10,909 nt of DNA from the NCBI GenBank assembly GCA_937901865.1, contig CALDID010000264.1, positions 1 to 10,909 on the forward strand. Reading direction: 5' to 3'. The notes below the pieces were generated by a model that saw only the letters and a list, made by a program, of their open reading frames with translations, was not told the origin of the DNA and made no database searches. This DNA is from an uncultured Treponema sp. Its GTDB lineage: Bacteria > Spirochaetota > Spirochaetia > Treponematales > Treponemataceae. Below are positions 4,909 to 10,909 of this stretch, piece after piece. Position 1 is the stretch's first letter. Each line of letters opens with the position of its first letter. Position numbers and translations under genes: made by a program.

Positions 4909-7224
4909 TTACTCAACCTTTGAGTTCACGGTCTTTTCGGTTGTGATTGCTTTGCCACTCGCGGTGAGCTTCACGCCGTTCACGCAGAAATGCTTGTCTT
5001 TGATTTCAAGCGTAATCTTTTCCAGCTTGTCGATGTTGATTTTCTCTGGCTTTTCGCACGGCTCGCTTCCCTCTGGCACGATGAGCGTTCCTGGCTCTGC
5101 CCACGGAGCTGTAAGAAGTTCGACTTTCTCTTTGCCGTCCTCCGTGTAATCCGCCGCCAAAAGCATTCCGCGGCTTTCCACGCCTTTCATCTTTCGCGGT
5201 GCGAGATTTGACGCGATAATCACGTTCTGCCCGAGAAGCTCATCTTCGCGCAAATACGGGCGCAGTCCGCTCTGAATAATGCGCTCTGTTCCGCTGCCGT
5301 CGTCAAGATGCTCAATGTAGAGCTTATCGCCCTGCGGATTGCATTCAACGCTTAAAATTTTCGCAACGCGCAACTCGATGTATTTGTTAAAATGCTCAAT
5401 CGCCGTCATAGACGGTTCTTCACCAACAGGCACAGTCTGTTTTGTAGAAATACCCTCTGGGTGAGAAACCGTCTTAGACGGTTGAGAAACAGCCTGCGGC
5501 TGCATAAGGGCTTCAACGTCGATTTCGCCCGCAACGCACGGCACAGTGATTTCCCAATTCTCAAGCACAGACGGGTGCACTTCGCCGAAAATACCGATTG
5601 CCTTGCCGTTCGCCATAATCTGTGCCTGTCGTCCAGCAATAAAACGCGGGTCGTCAGCTTCTTTCACGATATATTCGTGGTCGAGATAATACAGCAAAGA
5701 AGCAACTTCTGCGGCGGCTTGGTTAAAGTTTGCATTTGCGCTCGCGGTCAAAAATCCAAGACTCTGCACCGTCTTTGTTCCCGTAACTTCTTCGGGAGCG
5801 ATATAGGCGATTTTGCCGATTTCATAAATCTTGTGCGGATACACAGCGTTCGCGCTCAAACTCTCAGACTCAAGCAAAGAAGCGATAATCGACGGGCGAA
5901 TGAACTGATAATTTTCGCTCATCGGGTTCGCAATTTCGATAACATTTTTGCCGTCGATGTTCATATTGTCGATGTAGTGCTTTTTGCTGCCGAGATAATT
6001 AAAAATCATCTCTTGATAGCCCAAGCCTGTCATAATCGTTTTTGTTTTGCGGCTGTAGAGCGTGAGCGGAAGCAATCGACCGATGGTAAAATCATTCGGT
6101 GCGGTTGGCGTGAAGAAATCCAAGCCCTGACCAATCATCACGTCTTCAATCACGTCGACTTCGTGCAAGAAATCATTGCGATACGGAGCGGGGGCAACCG
6201 TGAAAATCGTTTCGTTTCCGTCTTTTGAAACTGTTACGCCGTTGCCCATTCTCTTCAAAGCCGCTTCGACTTGCTCCACGCTCAATTCTGCGCCGAGTTT
6301 TTTGTTGATTGCGCTCAATCGGGCTGTCGTCGGCTTTTGGAAATAGAACGGCACGGTGATTTCTTTGCCGAATCCTGTTTCGTATGGGTGTACGACTTTG
6401 ACCGCCTTGATTTCATATTCTGCGTCCGCAAAATCACACGCAACGATGTTCGCGGCGAGAATTAAGCTCTCCATTTCGCTTCCCGTGAGCTCTACGAGCA
6501 AATCTTTGTCGCCGACCTGCACTGCGCCGAGTTTTGCGCTGTTGATAATTGGAGCCATCGAAAGCACTTCGCCTGTATCATCGGTGAAAAGCGGGAAACG
6601 CGGCAAATCCTTGAGAATCCAGCCGAAATCTTTTCCCTTTGGGTGTTCACTCAAGATAGCGCGGCAGCTCATTTCGTTTTCACAGCCGAGCGGCGTGAAG
6701 AACGTGCTTTCTGGGTCAACTGCCTTGTAATGTGCAGGCCATTTTATTTCTGCTTCGCGATACACGCCCATTGAAATCGTTTTGCGCTTGCGTCCGAAGT
6801 TCCAGCAGAGTTTTTCCTGCGTCTGAATGATGTCTTTGAGCATTGCGTCGTCAATCGGCTTGCCTGAAATCATAAAGCTCACCATATACGGGCGAATGTC
6901 TTTGAGGTTTTCGTCCACGGTGATAATGCGGTTTTCGCACGGCTTTATATCGCCAGCTTTTGACATAAATGCGCTGTAATCCGCCGACTTTCCGCCCTCG
7001 TATTCGCGAAGACAACGCGCTACGCCGCCTGTTGACCACAAATCAGGGCGGTTTGTGTCGTTGAGCTCGATTTTAATCACGCGCTCATCTTCGCTTTGGC
7101 TCATATCTGGCTTTTCGTCAAGCTCTGCTTTTCCGTGGGTCAGTTTCTTCTCTAACGTGTCATAGTCCCATTTTTGACCGACAAGATTGAAGAACAGTTT
7201 TTCGTTCACTTCTATTTTAGGCAT
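4909..7224 (-). CDS. pheT: Phenylalanyl-tRNA synthetase beta subunit with C-terminal EMAP tRNA-binding domain
   Basis: Cytoplasmic enzyme subunit; with PheS it charges tRNA-Phe (Phe + ATP + tRNA). The 771-aa product starts MPKIEVNEKLFFNLVGQKWD, the short archaeal/spirochaete form lacking the N-terminal tRNA-binding fold of standard bacterial PheT. An ATG 33 bp upstream is less likely, because GAGG stands 9 nt before the chosen start and homologues begin here. Motifs: ELNDTNRPDLWSTGGVARCL (about residues 53-72) and the B5 domain ending PYRNDFLHEVDVIEDVMIGQ (near 345). After about residue 575 there is a Ser/Thr/Pro/Gln-rich linker, then an EMAP-II/Trbp111/MetRS-C-like domain from residue 609 (EHFNKYIELRVAKILSVECN, GDKLYIEHLD, NLAPRKMKGVESRGMLLAAD). 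About 45 further residues form a lysine-rich tail. The EMAP domain restores the tRNA affinity that the short form lacks (inference). pheS is not adjacent. The promoter is at 7279-7307. Confidence 0.93.
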   Translation of the reverse strand: MPKIEVNEKLFFNLVGQKWDYDTLEKKLTHGKAELDEKPDMSQSEDERVIKIELNDTNRPDLWSTGGVARCLREYEGGKSADYSAFMSKAGDIKPCENRIITVDENLKDIRPYMVSFMISGKPIDDAMLKDIIQTQEKLCWNFGRKRKTISMGVYREAEIKWPAHYKAVDPESTFFTPLGCENEMSCRAILSEHPKGKDFGWILKDLPRFPLFTDDTGEVLSMAPIINSAKLGAVQVGDKDLLVELTGSEMESLILAANIVACDFADAEYEIKAVKVVHPYETGFGKEITVPFYFQKPTTARLSAINKKLGAELSVEQVEAALKRMGNGVTVSKDGNETIFTVAPAPYRNDFLHEVDVIEDVMIGQGLDFFTPTAPNDFTIGRLLPLTLYSRKTKTIMTGLGYQEMIFNYLGSKKHYIDNMNIDGKNVIEIANPMSENYQFIRPSIIASLLESESLSANAVYPHKIYEIGKIAYIAPEEVTGTKTVQSLGFLTASANANFNQAAAEVASLLYYLDHEYIVKEADDPRFIAGRQAQIMANGKAIGIFGEVHPSVLENWEITVPCVAGEIDVEALMQPQAVSQPSKTVSHPEGISTKQTVPVGEEPSMTAIEHFNKYIELRVAKILSVECNPQGDKLYIEHLDDGSGTERIIQSGLRPYLREDELLGQNVIIASNLAPRKMKGVESRGMLLAADYTEDGKEKVELLTAPWAEPGTLIVPEGSEPCEKPEKINIDKLEKITLEIKDKHFCVNGVKLTASGKAITTEKTVNSKVE
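5403..5483. repeat. 66-bp in-frame insertion-like element in the pheT linker, bounded by palindromes
   Basis: Two related dyads occur inside the coding region: CCGTC-ATA-GACGG (5403-5415) and AACCGTC-TTA-GACGGTT (5467-5483). TAGACGGTT repeats at 5409-5417 and 5475-5483, exactly 66 bp (22 codons) apart. The protein shows the matching duplication: PSKT before and PSMT after the 22-residue segment. It falls just before the EMAP domain. This looks like a small palindromic element that inserted in frame. A local sequence duplication is the alternative. Confidence 0.5.
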
Positions 7225-7246
7225 TGTTGAAAACCTCGTCTTGATG

Positions 7247-7267
7247 TTCTCGCGCAAAATGCGAGAA
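7247..7267 (-). promoter_or_regulatory. Hairpin in the pheT leader
   Basis: Perfect 7-bp inverted repeat TTCTCGC / GCGAGAA with a 7-nt loop in the predicted pheT leader, just upstream of the ribosome site. No T-box sequence or uORF is seen. The leader is only about 48 nt, so a role in translation or mRNA stability is a guess. Confidence 0.4.
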
Positions 7268-7278
7268 AGGATAGAAAT

Positions 7279-7307
7279 AGTATACAGTAAGATTTTGCGG
7301 TTGTCTA
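7279..7307 (-). promoter_or_regulatory. pheT: pheT promoter
   Basis: Minus strand TAGACA (7307-7302), 17-nt spacer, TATACT (7284-7279): each box matches 5/6 of the sigma-70 consensus. Predicted start near 7272. Confidence 0.7.
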
Positions 7308-7371
7308 TTAGTTGCTTTTCTCAAGAAAAAATACAAAAAATTGGTTAATATAAAAGAGAGAGGTATTGGCA

Positions 7372-8121
7372 ATGAAATTATTTCTTTCACTCGTTTTGAT
7401 TTTTGTTGCATCTTCATTATTTTGTCAGAATATAAAATACTTTGAGATAGAAGAAGGCGTGAGCTTTCGTATGATAGAAATCCCTCAAAAAGATTTTGCG
7501 ATAGGCGAAACCGAAGTAACGCAAGACGTGTATGAACTGATTATGGGCGAAAACCCAAGCCATAACGTTTGCGAAAAGTTTCCTGTTGAAAATGTGAGCT
7601 ATTATGACGCGATTGTTTTTTGCAATTTGCTTTCTTTTGCAACGGGGCGAAATCCTGTGTATAGCGTTAATGGGGAAACAGATACAGAAAGCTGGGATTA
7701 TCCAATTCATTCAGGCGCAGGGATTTTAGCGAAAGTAGAGATAGACGAAAATGCAAATGGCTTTCGTTTGCCGAGCGAAGAAGAGTGGATTTTTGCGGCA
7801 AAGGGCGGAGAAGACACGGTGTATTCTGGGAGCAATAATGCAGAAGAAGTGGCGTGGTTTTCTAAGACAAGCGGGGCATTCACTCACGAAGTGGCGGAAA
7901 AAAAGCCGAACGGATATGGTCTGTATGATATGAGCGGCAATGTGTGGGAATGGTGCGCGGATAATATAAAAGGAACGCGTCTTTATGTGAAAAAAGGAGG
8001 CGCGTGGAGCAGCGATAAAGAGCTTTGCGCTGTGAGCTTTCGGGGCGCGCACTATCCGAGCCGCAATCAGCCTTGCTATACATATTTTAATATGGGATTC
8101 AGAATTGCTGTGAAAAAATAG
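7372..8121 (+). CDS. Exported SUMF1/FGE-like (sulfatase-modifying factor fold) protein, 249 aa
   Basis: The start is ATG at 7372, 8 nt after AGAGAGAGG. MKLFLSLVLIFVASSLFCQN is a signal peptide; Cys18 is not in a good lipobox, so the protein is probably periplasmic or envelope-located rather than a lipoprotein. The FGE-sulfatase domain follows: ETEVTQDVYELIMGENPS (46-63), PVENVSYYDAIVFCNLLS (71-88), GFRLPSEEEWIFAAKGG (130-146), NGYGLYDMSGNVWEWC (180-195), KKGGAW (207-212) and a closing NMGFRIA. Against the human FGE active site, spacing places Ser214 at catalytic Cys336 and Cys219 at Cys341. The Cys pair is therefore incomplete and formylglycine-forming activity is doubtful. It more likely uses the fold for binding or another reaction. 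It is 46 bp upstream of the MATE gene on the same strand and may be co-transcribed with it. Confidence 0.85.
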   Translation: MKLFLSLVLIFVASSLFCQNIKYFEIEEGVSFRMIEIPQKDFAIGETEVTQDVYELIMGENPSHNVCEKFPVENVSYYDAIVFCNLLSFATGRNPVYSVNGETDTESWDYPIHSGAGILAKVEIDENANGFRLPSEEEWIFAAKGGEDTVYSGSNNAEEVAWFSKTSGAFTHEVAEKKPNGYGLYDMSGNVWEWCADNIKGTRLYVKKGGAWSSDKELCAVSFRGAHYPSRNQPCYTYFNMGFRIAVKK

Positions 8122-8167
8122 AAAAATAGTTGTTCATTAGTTCATTTCGTGATAGCATTGCTTCATT

Positions 8168-9655
8168 ATGGCTAATGATATGACAAAAGGCTCTGTTTCA
8201 AAAAACATTGTCGTTTTTGCGCTTCCTGTGTTCATCGGGAGTATGTTTCAGCAACTCTATAATACAGCGGATTCTCTTTTTGTCGGGAACTTTATCGGCA
8301 GCAATGCACTTGCGGCGGTGTCTTCTGCGGGATACGTTATTTTTTTGCTCGTGGGGTTTTTCGACGGGCTTTTTATGGGTGCTGGCGTTGTGATTGCGCA
8401 TTTTATCGGTGCAAAGGATTTTGTTAAAACACAAAAAGCCGTGCATACAACTGTTGCGCTCGGTCTTATCACAAGTGTGCTTTTAACGCTTATCGGCACT
8501 CTTTTTGCGCCTGTGATTTTGCGTTTAATCGGTACTCCTGATGATGTAATGAAAGAATCGCTTTCGTATTTTCGCATTTATTTTCTTGGCAGTTTTTCTT
8601 TTGTGATGTATAACACCTTTACAGGTATTTTGCGCTCTGCAGGAGATAGCAAGTCGCCGCTTTATTTTCTTGTTATCTCATCAATAGTAAATATCGTTTT
8701 AGATTTTTTCTTTGTGTTTGCACTGCATTTTGGTGTGGCTTCTGTCGCGCTTGCAACGGTGATTTCGGAAACAATAAGCGTTATCTTATGCGCTCGAAAA
8801 CTGCTTTTTGTTGATGGCAGTCATAGGCTTTATTTGAGTAAAATAGCGATTGACGGCGCACTATTCAAAAAGATAATAAAAATCGGTATACCCTCTGGCG
8901 CGCAAAACTCAATTATCGGCTTTGCAAATATAATCGTTCAGTCGCATATAAACCAATTCGGAAAGCTCGCAATGGCAGGGCAGGGCGCATATAGCAAAAT
9001 AGAGGGCTTTGCGTTTTTGCCGATAACGAGTTTTACTAGTGCGCTTACAACGTTTGTATCGCAGAATATTGGCGCGAAACAATTTGAGCGAGTGAAAAAA
9101 GGCGCGCTTTTTGGCACACTTTGTTCTTGTGTTTTGGCGGAATTGATAGGACTATTCACGTTTTATTTTGCGCCTGTGCTTGTAGGGGCTTTTGACGCGA
9201 CTCCTGAAGCGGTGGCTTATGGCGTTTCGCGAGGAAGAACGTGCGCTTTATTTTATTGCCTGCTTTCGTATTCGCACGCACTTTCGGCGATTTTGCGCGG
9301 ACAGGGAAAATCTATTGTGCCAATGATTGTAATGCTCGTCTGTTGGTGCATAATCCGTGTTACCATTTTGACGGTGGGCTTTATGTTTTACAATACGATT
9401 ATGATTGTTAATGCTGTTTATCCGATAACGTGGGGCTTATCAACAATACTTTTTTCTATTTATTATTTTTCTATTGCTTCAATAATAGCCCCAGAACCAA
9501 AAGCTAACACAGAACCTATAAATATTCCCAATATGCAGCAAAAGCCAATACTATTTCCGACTTGTTCTTTTATTTCATCTTCAGCATTTTTTGAAGCTAA
9601 GCCAAAAGTTAATGCTGCTCCAATTCCATTTGTTACTCCAAGTAAAGCAGAATAA
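8168..9655 (+). CDS. MATE-family multidrug/Na+ (or H+) antiporter, 3' end replaced by foreign sequence
   Basis: Inner-membrane efflux pump of the MATE/DinF-NorM superfamily. MANDMTKGSVSKNIVVFALP opens the protein, followed by VFIGSMFQQLYNTADSLFVG (TM1 signature), GILRSAGDSKSPLYF, then a second lobe starting near KIIKIGIPSGAQNSIIG, with the internal counterpart AILRGQGKSIVPMIV. About 12 hydrophobic segments are visible. Homologues end within 10-30 residues of a YPITWGLSTILFSIYY-type sequence, and that sequence ends here near residue 434 (about base 9470). The last 60 residues (IIAPEPKANTEPINIPN and onward) are polar, proline-rich and unlike any MATE; they are simply the antisense of the ENT gene. 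The genuine stop is therefore lost and the reading frame past about 9470 is meaningless. No clear Shine-Dalgarno precedes the ATG. Confidence 0.85.
   Translation: MANDMTKGSVSKNIVVFALPVFIGSMFQQLYNTADSLFVGNFIGSNALAAVSSAGYVIFLLVGFFDGLFMGAGVVIAHFIGAKDFVKTQKAVHTTVALGLITSVLLTLIGTLFAPVILRLIGTPDDVMKESLSYFRIYFLGSFSFVMYNTFTGILRSAGDSKSPLYFLVISSIVNIVLDFFFVFALHFGVASVALATVISETISVILCARKLLFVDGSHRLYLSKIAIDGALFKKIIKIGIPSGAQNSIIGFANIIVQSHINQFGKLAMAGQGAYSKIEGFAFLPITSFTSALTTFVSQNIGAKQFERVKKGALFGTLCSCVLAELIGLFTFYFAPVLVGAFDATPEAVAYGVSRGRTCALFYCLLSYSHALSAILRGQGKSIVPMIVMLVCWCIIRVTILTVGFMFYNTIMIVNAVYPITWGLSTILFSIYYFSIASIIAPEPKANTEPINIPNMQQKPILFPTCSFISSSAFFEAKPKVNAAPIPFVTPSKAE
9451..9480. other. Junction between bacterial and eukaryotic sequence
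   Basis: MATE homology from the left and ENT homology from the right meet here. The 10-mer TTTTTCTATT occurs at 9451-9460 and again at 9466-9475, 5 bp apart, the sort of microhomology expected at a chimeric join. Base composition drops sharply to AT-rich on the right. The exact crossover cannot be placed within about 25 bp. Confidence 0.75.
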
Positions 9656-10797
9656 ATTATTATTAGAATACTAGTAGTAGTAAGACTTGTACCAAGCTTT
9701 ACTTGACAATAATAATTAAATATAATTGTAAATATTAATACTATTCTTCCAATGAGAATTCCAAAATCTAATTTTTTATTTTGCGGTAAACAATTTACTA
9801 TATATCTTCCAACAGTATCTAATGCATTATATATAGCAATAATAGTTACTGAATTATATTCTCCTATATTAAATACTTTTTGTTTGGTACAGGCATTAGG
9901 AAATAAGATGAATGTTACAACATAGCAAAAACAGGCCATTACTTCTATATCCCATATTTTTTTAAATACATAAGCAAATGACGGAACGACTTTTACCATA
10001 TTAATATCATTTTCTCTTTCTCTTTTATAGTCATTATCTAAAGTTTCAATTTGTTGATTTTTTCCACTTTCATTGGTGTTATTGCTGGTATCATCATCTC
10101 CTGTCATACTTTTTAATAATTTGGCTTCACTTTTTTCAATTACTCCACCAGGAGATCTTCCTTTATTTAAATAATATTTACAATATTCATCTTTATATGA
10201 ATATAAAAGAAGAATTAAGCATACTATTAAAATTAAAATGGAAAATCCGAAAAATATCCACCCTCTTACAATAAATTGTTTTTTTTCATCTTCAATTTTA
10301 ACAGAAGCTATTACTATAAATTGCAATATATTTAATCCAATACCAGATATACCTTGCCCTGCAGTAAATGATACGATCATTTCAAGAGGGAAACACCCTG
10401 TATATCCGAAGAAACCTCCTGAGGCACAAGCATTTGTGAAACCCATTAATACTACTAATAAAGAAGATATTACTTTATTTGCCATTGTATTTACACCCAA
10501 AAGCATTGCTGATAATGGAAGAGCTATTAAAAAAAATATTGAACCGATAATACCTATCATTAATTCTGTAAAAAGAGAAAATATATCTTTTTTATAAAGT
10601 AATACAAATTGAAATGTTATATTTAAAACATAATTCATAAAAGAAAAACTTTTAAAAGGATTTATATCAGACAAAAAATAATAGAAAAAATCTAATTCAG
10701 TTAATAGTGCATTCCATCCTAATAATGAAGCAATTCCAAAAAAAGTAAAAATTACTTTATCAATACATTTGCTTTTTGGTGCTGCTGGATCATCCAT
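9463..10797 (-). CDS. Eukaryotic equilibrative nucleoside transporter (SLC29/ENT family)
   Basis: Membrane carrier for nucleosides or nucleobases, a eukaryotic family. The 444-aa product has about 11 hydrophobic segments and the ENT hallmarks. TM1 is FFGIASLLGWNALLTELDFF (compare LLPWNxFITAxxYF). GFTNACASGGFFGYTGCFP and TAGQGISGI lie at 119-153. A large charged loop between TM6 and TM7 spans about residues 201-270 (acidic, Asn/Ser-rich). YNALDTVGRYI is at 323-333, the FNxxDxxGR signature. GVTNGIGAALTFGLA is at 387-401. No intron interrupts it and no TAA, TAG or TGA is reassigned. There is no Shine-Dalgarno; the ATG follows an A-rich AAAATAAA-like context. The start lies 65 bp from the telomere repeats. 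The final few residues and the TAA at 9463-9465 fall in the junction zone, so the true C-terminus may differ. Confidence 0.85.
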   Translation of the reverse strand: MDDPAAPKSKCIDKVIFTFFGIASLLGWNALLTELDFFYYFLSDINPFKSFSFMNYVLNITFQFVLLYKKDIFSLFTELMIGIIGSIFFLIALPLSAMLLGVNTMANKVISSLLVVLMGFTNACASGGFFGYTGCFPLEMIVSFTAGQGISGIGLNILQFIVIASVKIEDEKKQFIVRGWIFFGFSILILIVCLILLLYSYKDEYCKYYLNKGRSPGGVIEKSEAKLLKSMTGDDDTSNNTNESGKNQQIETLDNDYKRERENDINMVKVVPSFAYVFKKIWDIEVMACFCYVVTFILFPNACTKQKVFNIGEYNSVTIIAIYNALDTVGRYIVNCLPQNKKLDFGILIGRIVLIFTIIFNYYCQVKLGTSLTTTSILIIIYSALLGVTNGIGAALTFGLASKNAEDEIKEQVGNSIGFCCILGIFIGSVLAFGSGAIIEAIEK

Positions 10798-10862
10798 TTT
10801 ATTTTATAAAAATATATTATTTAATTAAATTAATTTTGATAAAAAAATATTTTAAAGTATAT
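10798..10862. other. Subtelomeric A/T spacer (5' leader of the ENT gene)
   Basis: About 65 bp, almost entirely A and T, between the ENT start codon and the telomere repeats. It must contain the promoter and leader of the gene, as in compact ciliate macronuclear chromosomes. No individual element is recognisable. Confidence 0.6.
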
Positions 10863-10909
10863 ATTGGGGATTGGGGATTGGGGATTGGGGATTGGGGATT
10901 GGGGATTGG
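10863..10909 (+). repeat. Telomere repeat (ATTGGGG)n
   Basis: Six complete and one partial copies of ATTGGGG, without a single error, running to the last base of the window with the G-rich strand pointing outward 5' to 3'. That is the orientation of a chromosome end. It resembles ciliate telomeres (Tetrahymena GGGGTT, Oxytricha/Euplotes GGGGTTTT) with an added A. Confidence 0.88.

Noticed and set aside
5392..6228. 278-residue plus-strand ORF inside pheT
   Set aside because: Antisense shadow of a conserved synthetase gene with Arg/His/Phe-rich composition and no motifs or ribosome site.
1..9470. Bacterial block as horizontally acquired DNA living in the ciliate genome
   Set aside because: Bacterial promoters, Shine-Dalgarno sites and terminators are intact throughout, with mixed strand use, so a contaminant or chimera is simpler.
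9471..9655. C-terminal extension of the MATE protein (proline-rich, about 60 residues)
   Set aside because: It is the exact antisense of the ENT coding region and has no MATE similarity, so it is read-through across the junction and not a domain.
10860..10909. G-rich array as a bacterial tandem repeat or sequencing adapter artefact
   Set aside because: The unit is perfect, oriented outward at the terminal end, and adjoins a eukaryotic gene in AT-rich DNA; a telomere explains all three.

Overview
The window joins DNA from two unrelated organisms. Bases 1 to about 9470 read as a bacterial chromosome segment: genes are intergenic-spaced on both strands, have Shine-Dalgarno sites, -10/-35 promoters and hairpin terminators, and encode families typical of host-associated spirochaetes of the Treponema type (an archaeal/spirochaete-style PheT, Rpn/PD-(D/E)XK nucleases, a BspA-type leucine-rich-repeat exported protein, an exported SUMF1-like protein). 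The genus is inferred from the gene content, not proven. Bases from about 9470 to 10909 read as the end of a eukaryotic chromosome: a SLC29-type equilibrative nucleoside transporter in strongly AT-rich DNA, then about 63 bp of nearly pure A/T, then 6.7 copies of the 7-mer ATTGGGG, which looks like a ciliate-type telomere. A gut or rumen ciliate with a co-sampled Treponema fits both halves. The most likely explanation for the join is an amplification or assembly chimera.

Left accessory region (1-4900). A partial Rpn nuclease gene ends in a strong hairpin. Facing it on the minus strand are a 26-codon remnant that looks like the start of a PHP/amidohydrolase-like gene, an 86-aa unknown gene and a 58-aa zinc-ribbon-like gene. 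The last is divergent from an XRE repressor gene. Their shared spacer holds a consensus minus-strand promoter, one perfect 17-bp palindrome and one degenerate copy of it over the -10 box, so XRE probably represses both sides. A complete Rpn nuclease gene (minus) and a 611-aa exported TPR / coiled-coil / BspA-repeat protein (minus) follow. Between the latter and pheT lies a 475-bp structured spacer. It contains a 23-codon hydrophobic peptide gene with a full-length Shine-Dalgarno and its own terminator, a more doubtful 47-aa ORF just upstream of it, and nested palindromes.

Core region (4909-9470). pheT (minus) encodes phenylalanyl-tRNA synthetase beta fused to a C-terminal EMAP/Trbp111 tRNA-binding domain. 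The linker before that domain contains what looks like a 66-bp in-frame insertion bounded by palindromic repeats. Divergent from pheT are the exported SUMF1-like gene and a MATE efflux pump gene. The MATE gene is intact to about codon 434 and then runs into the antisense of the transporter gene.

Right end (9470-10909). The eukaryotic ENT gene points away from the telomere and starts about 65 bp from it. The join sits at a 10-bp direct repeat (TTTTTCTATT).
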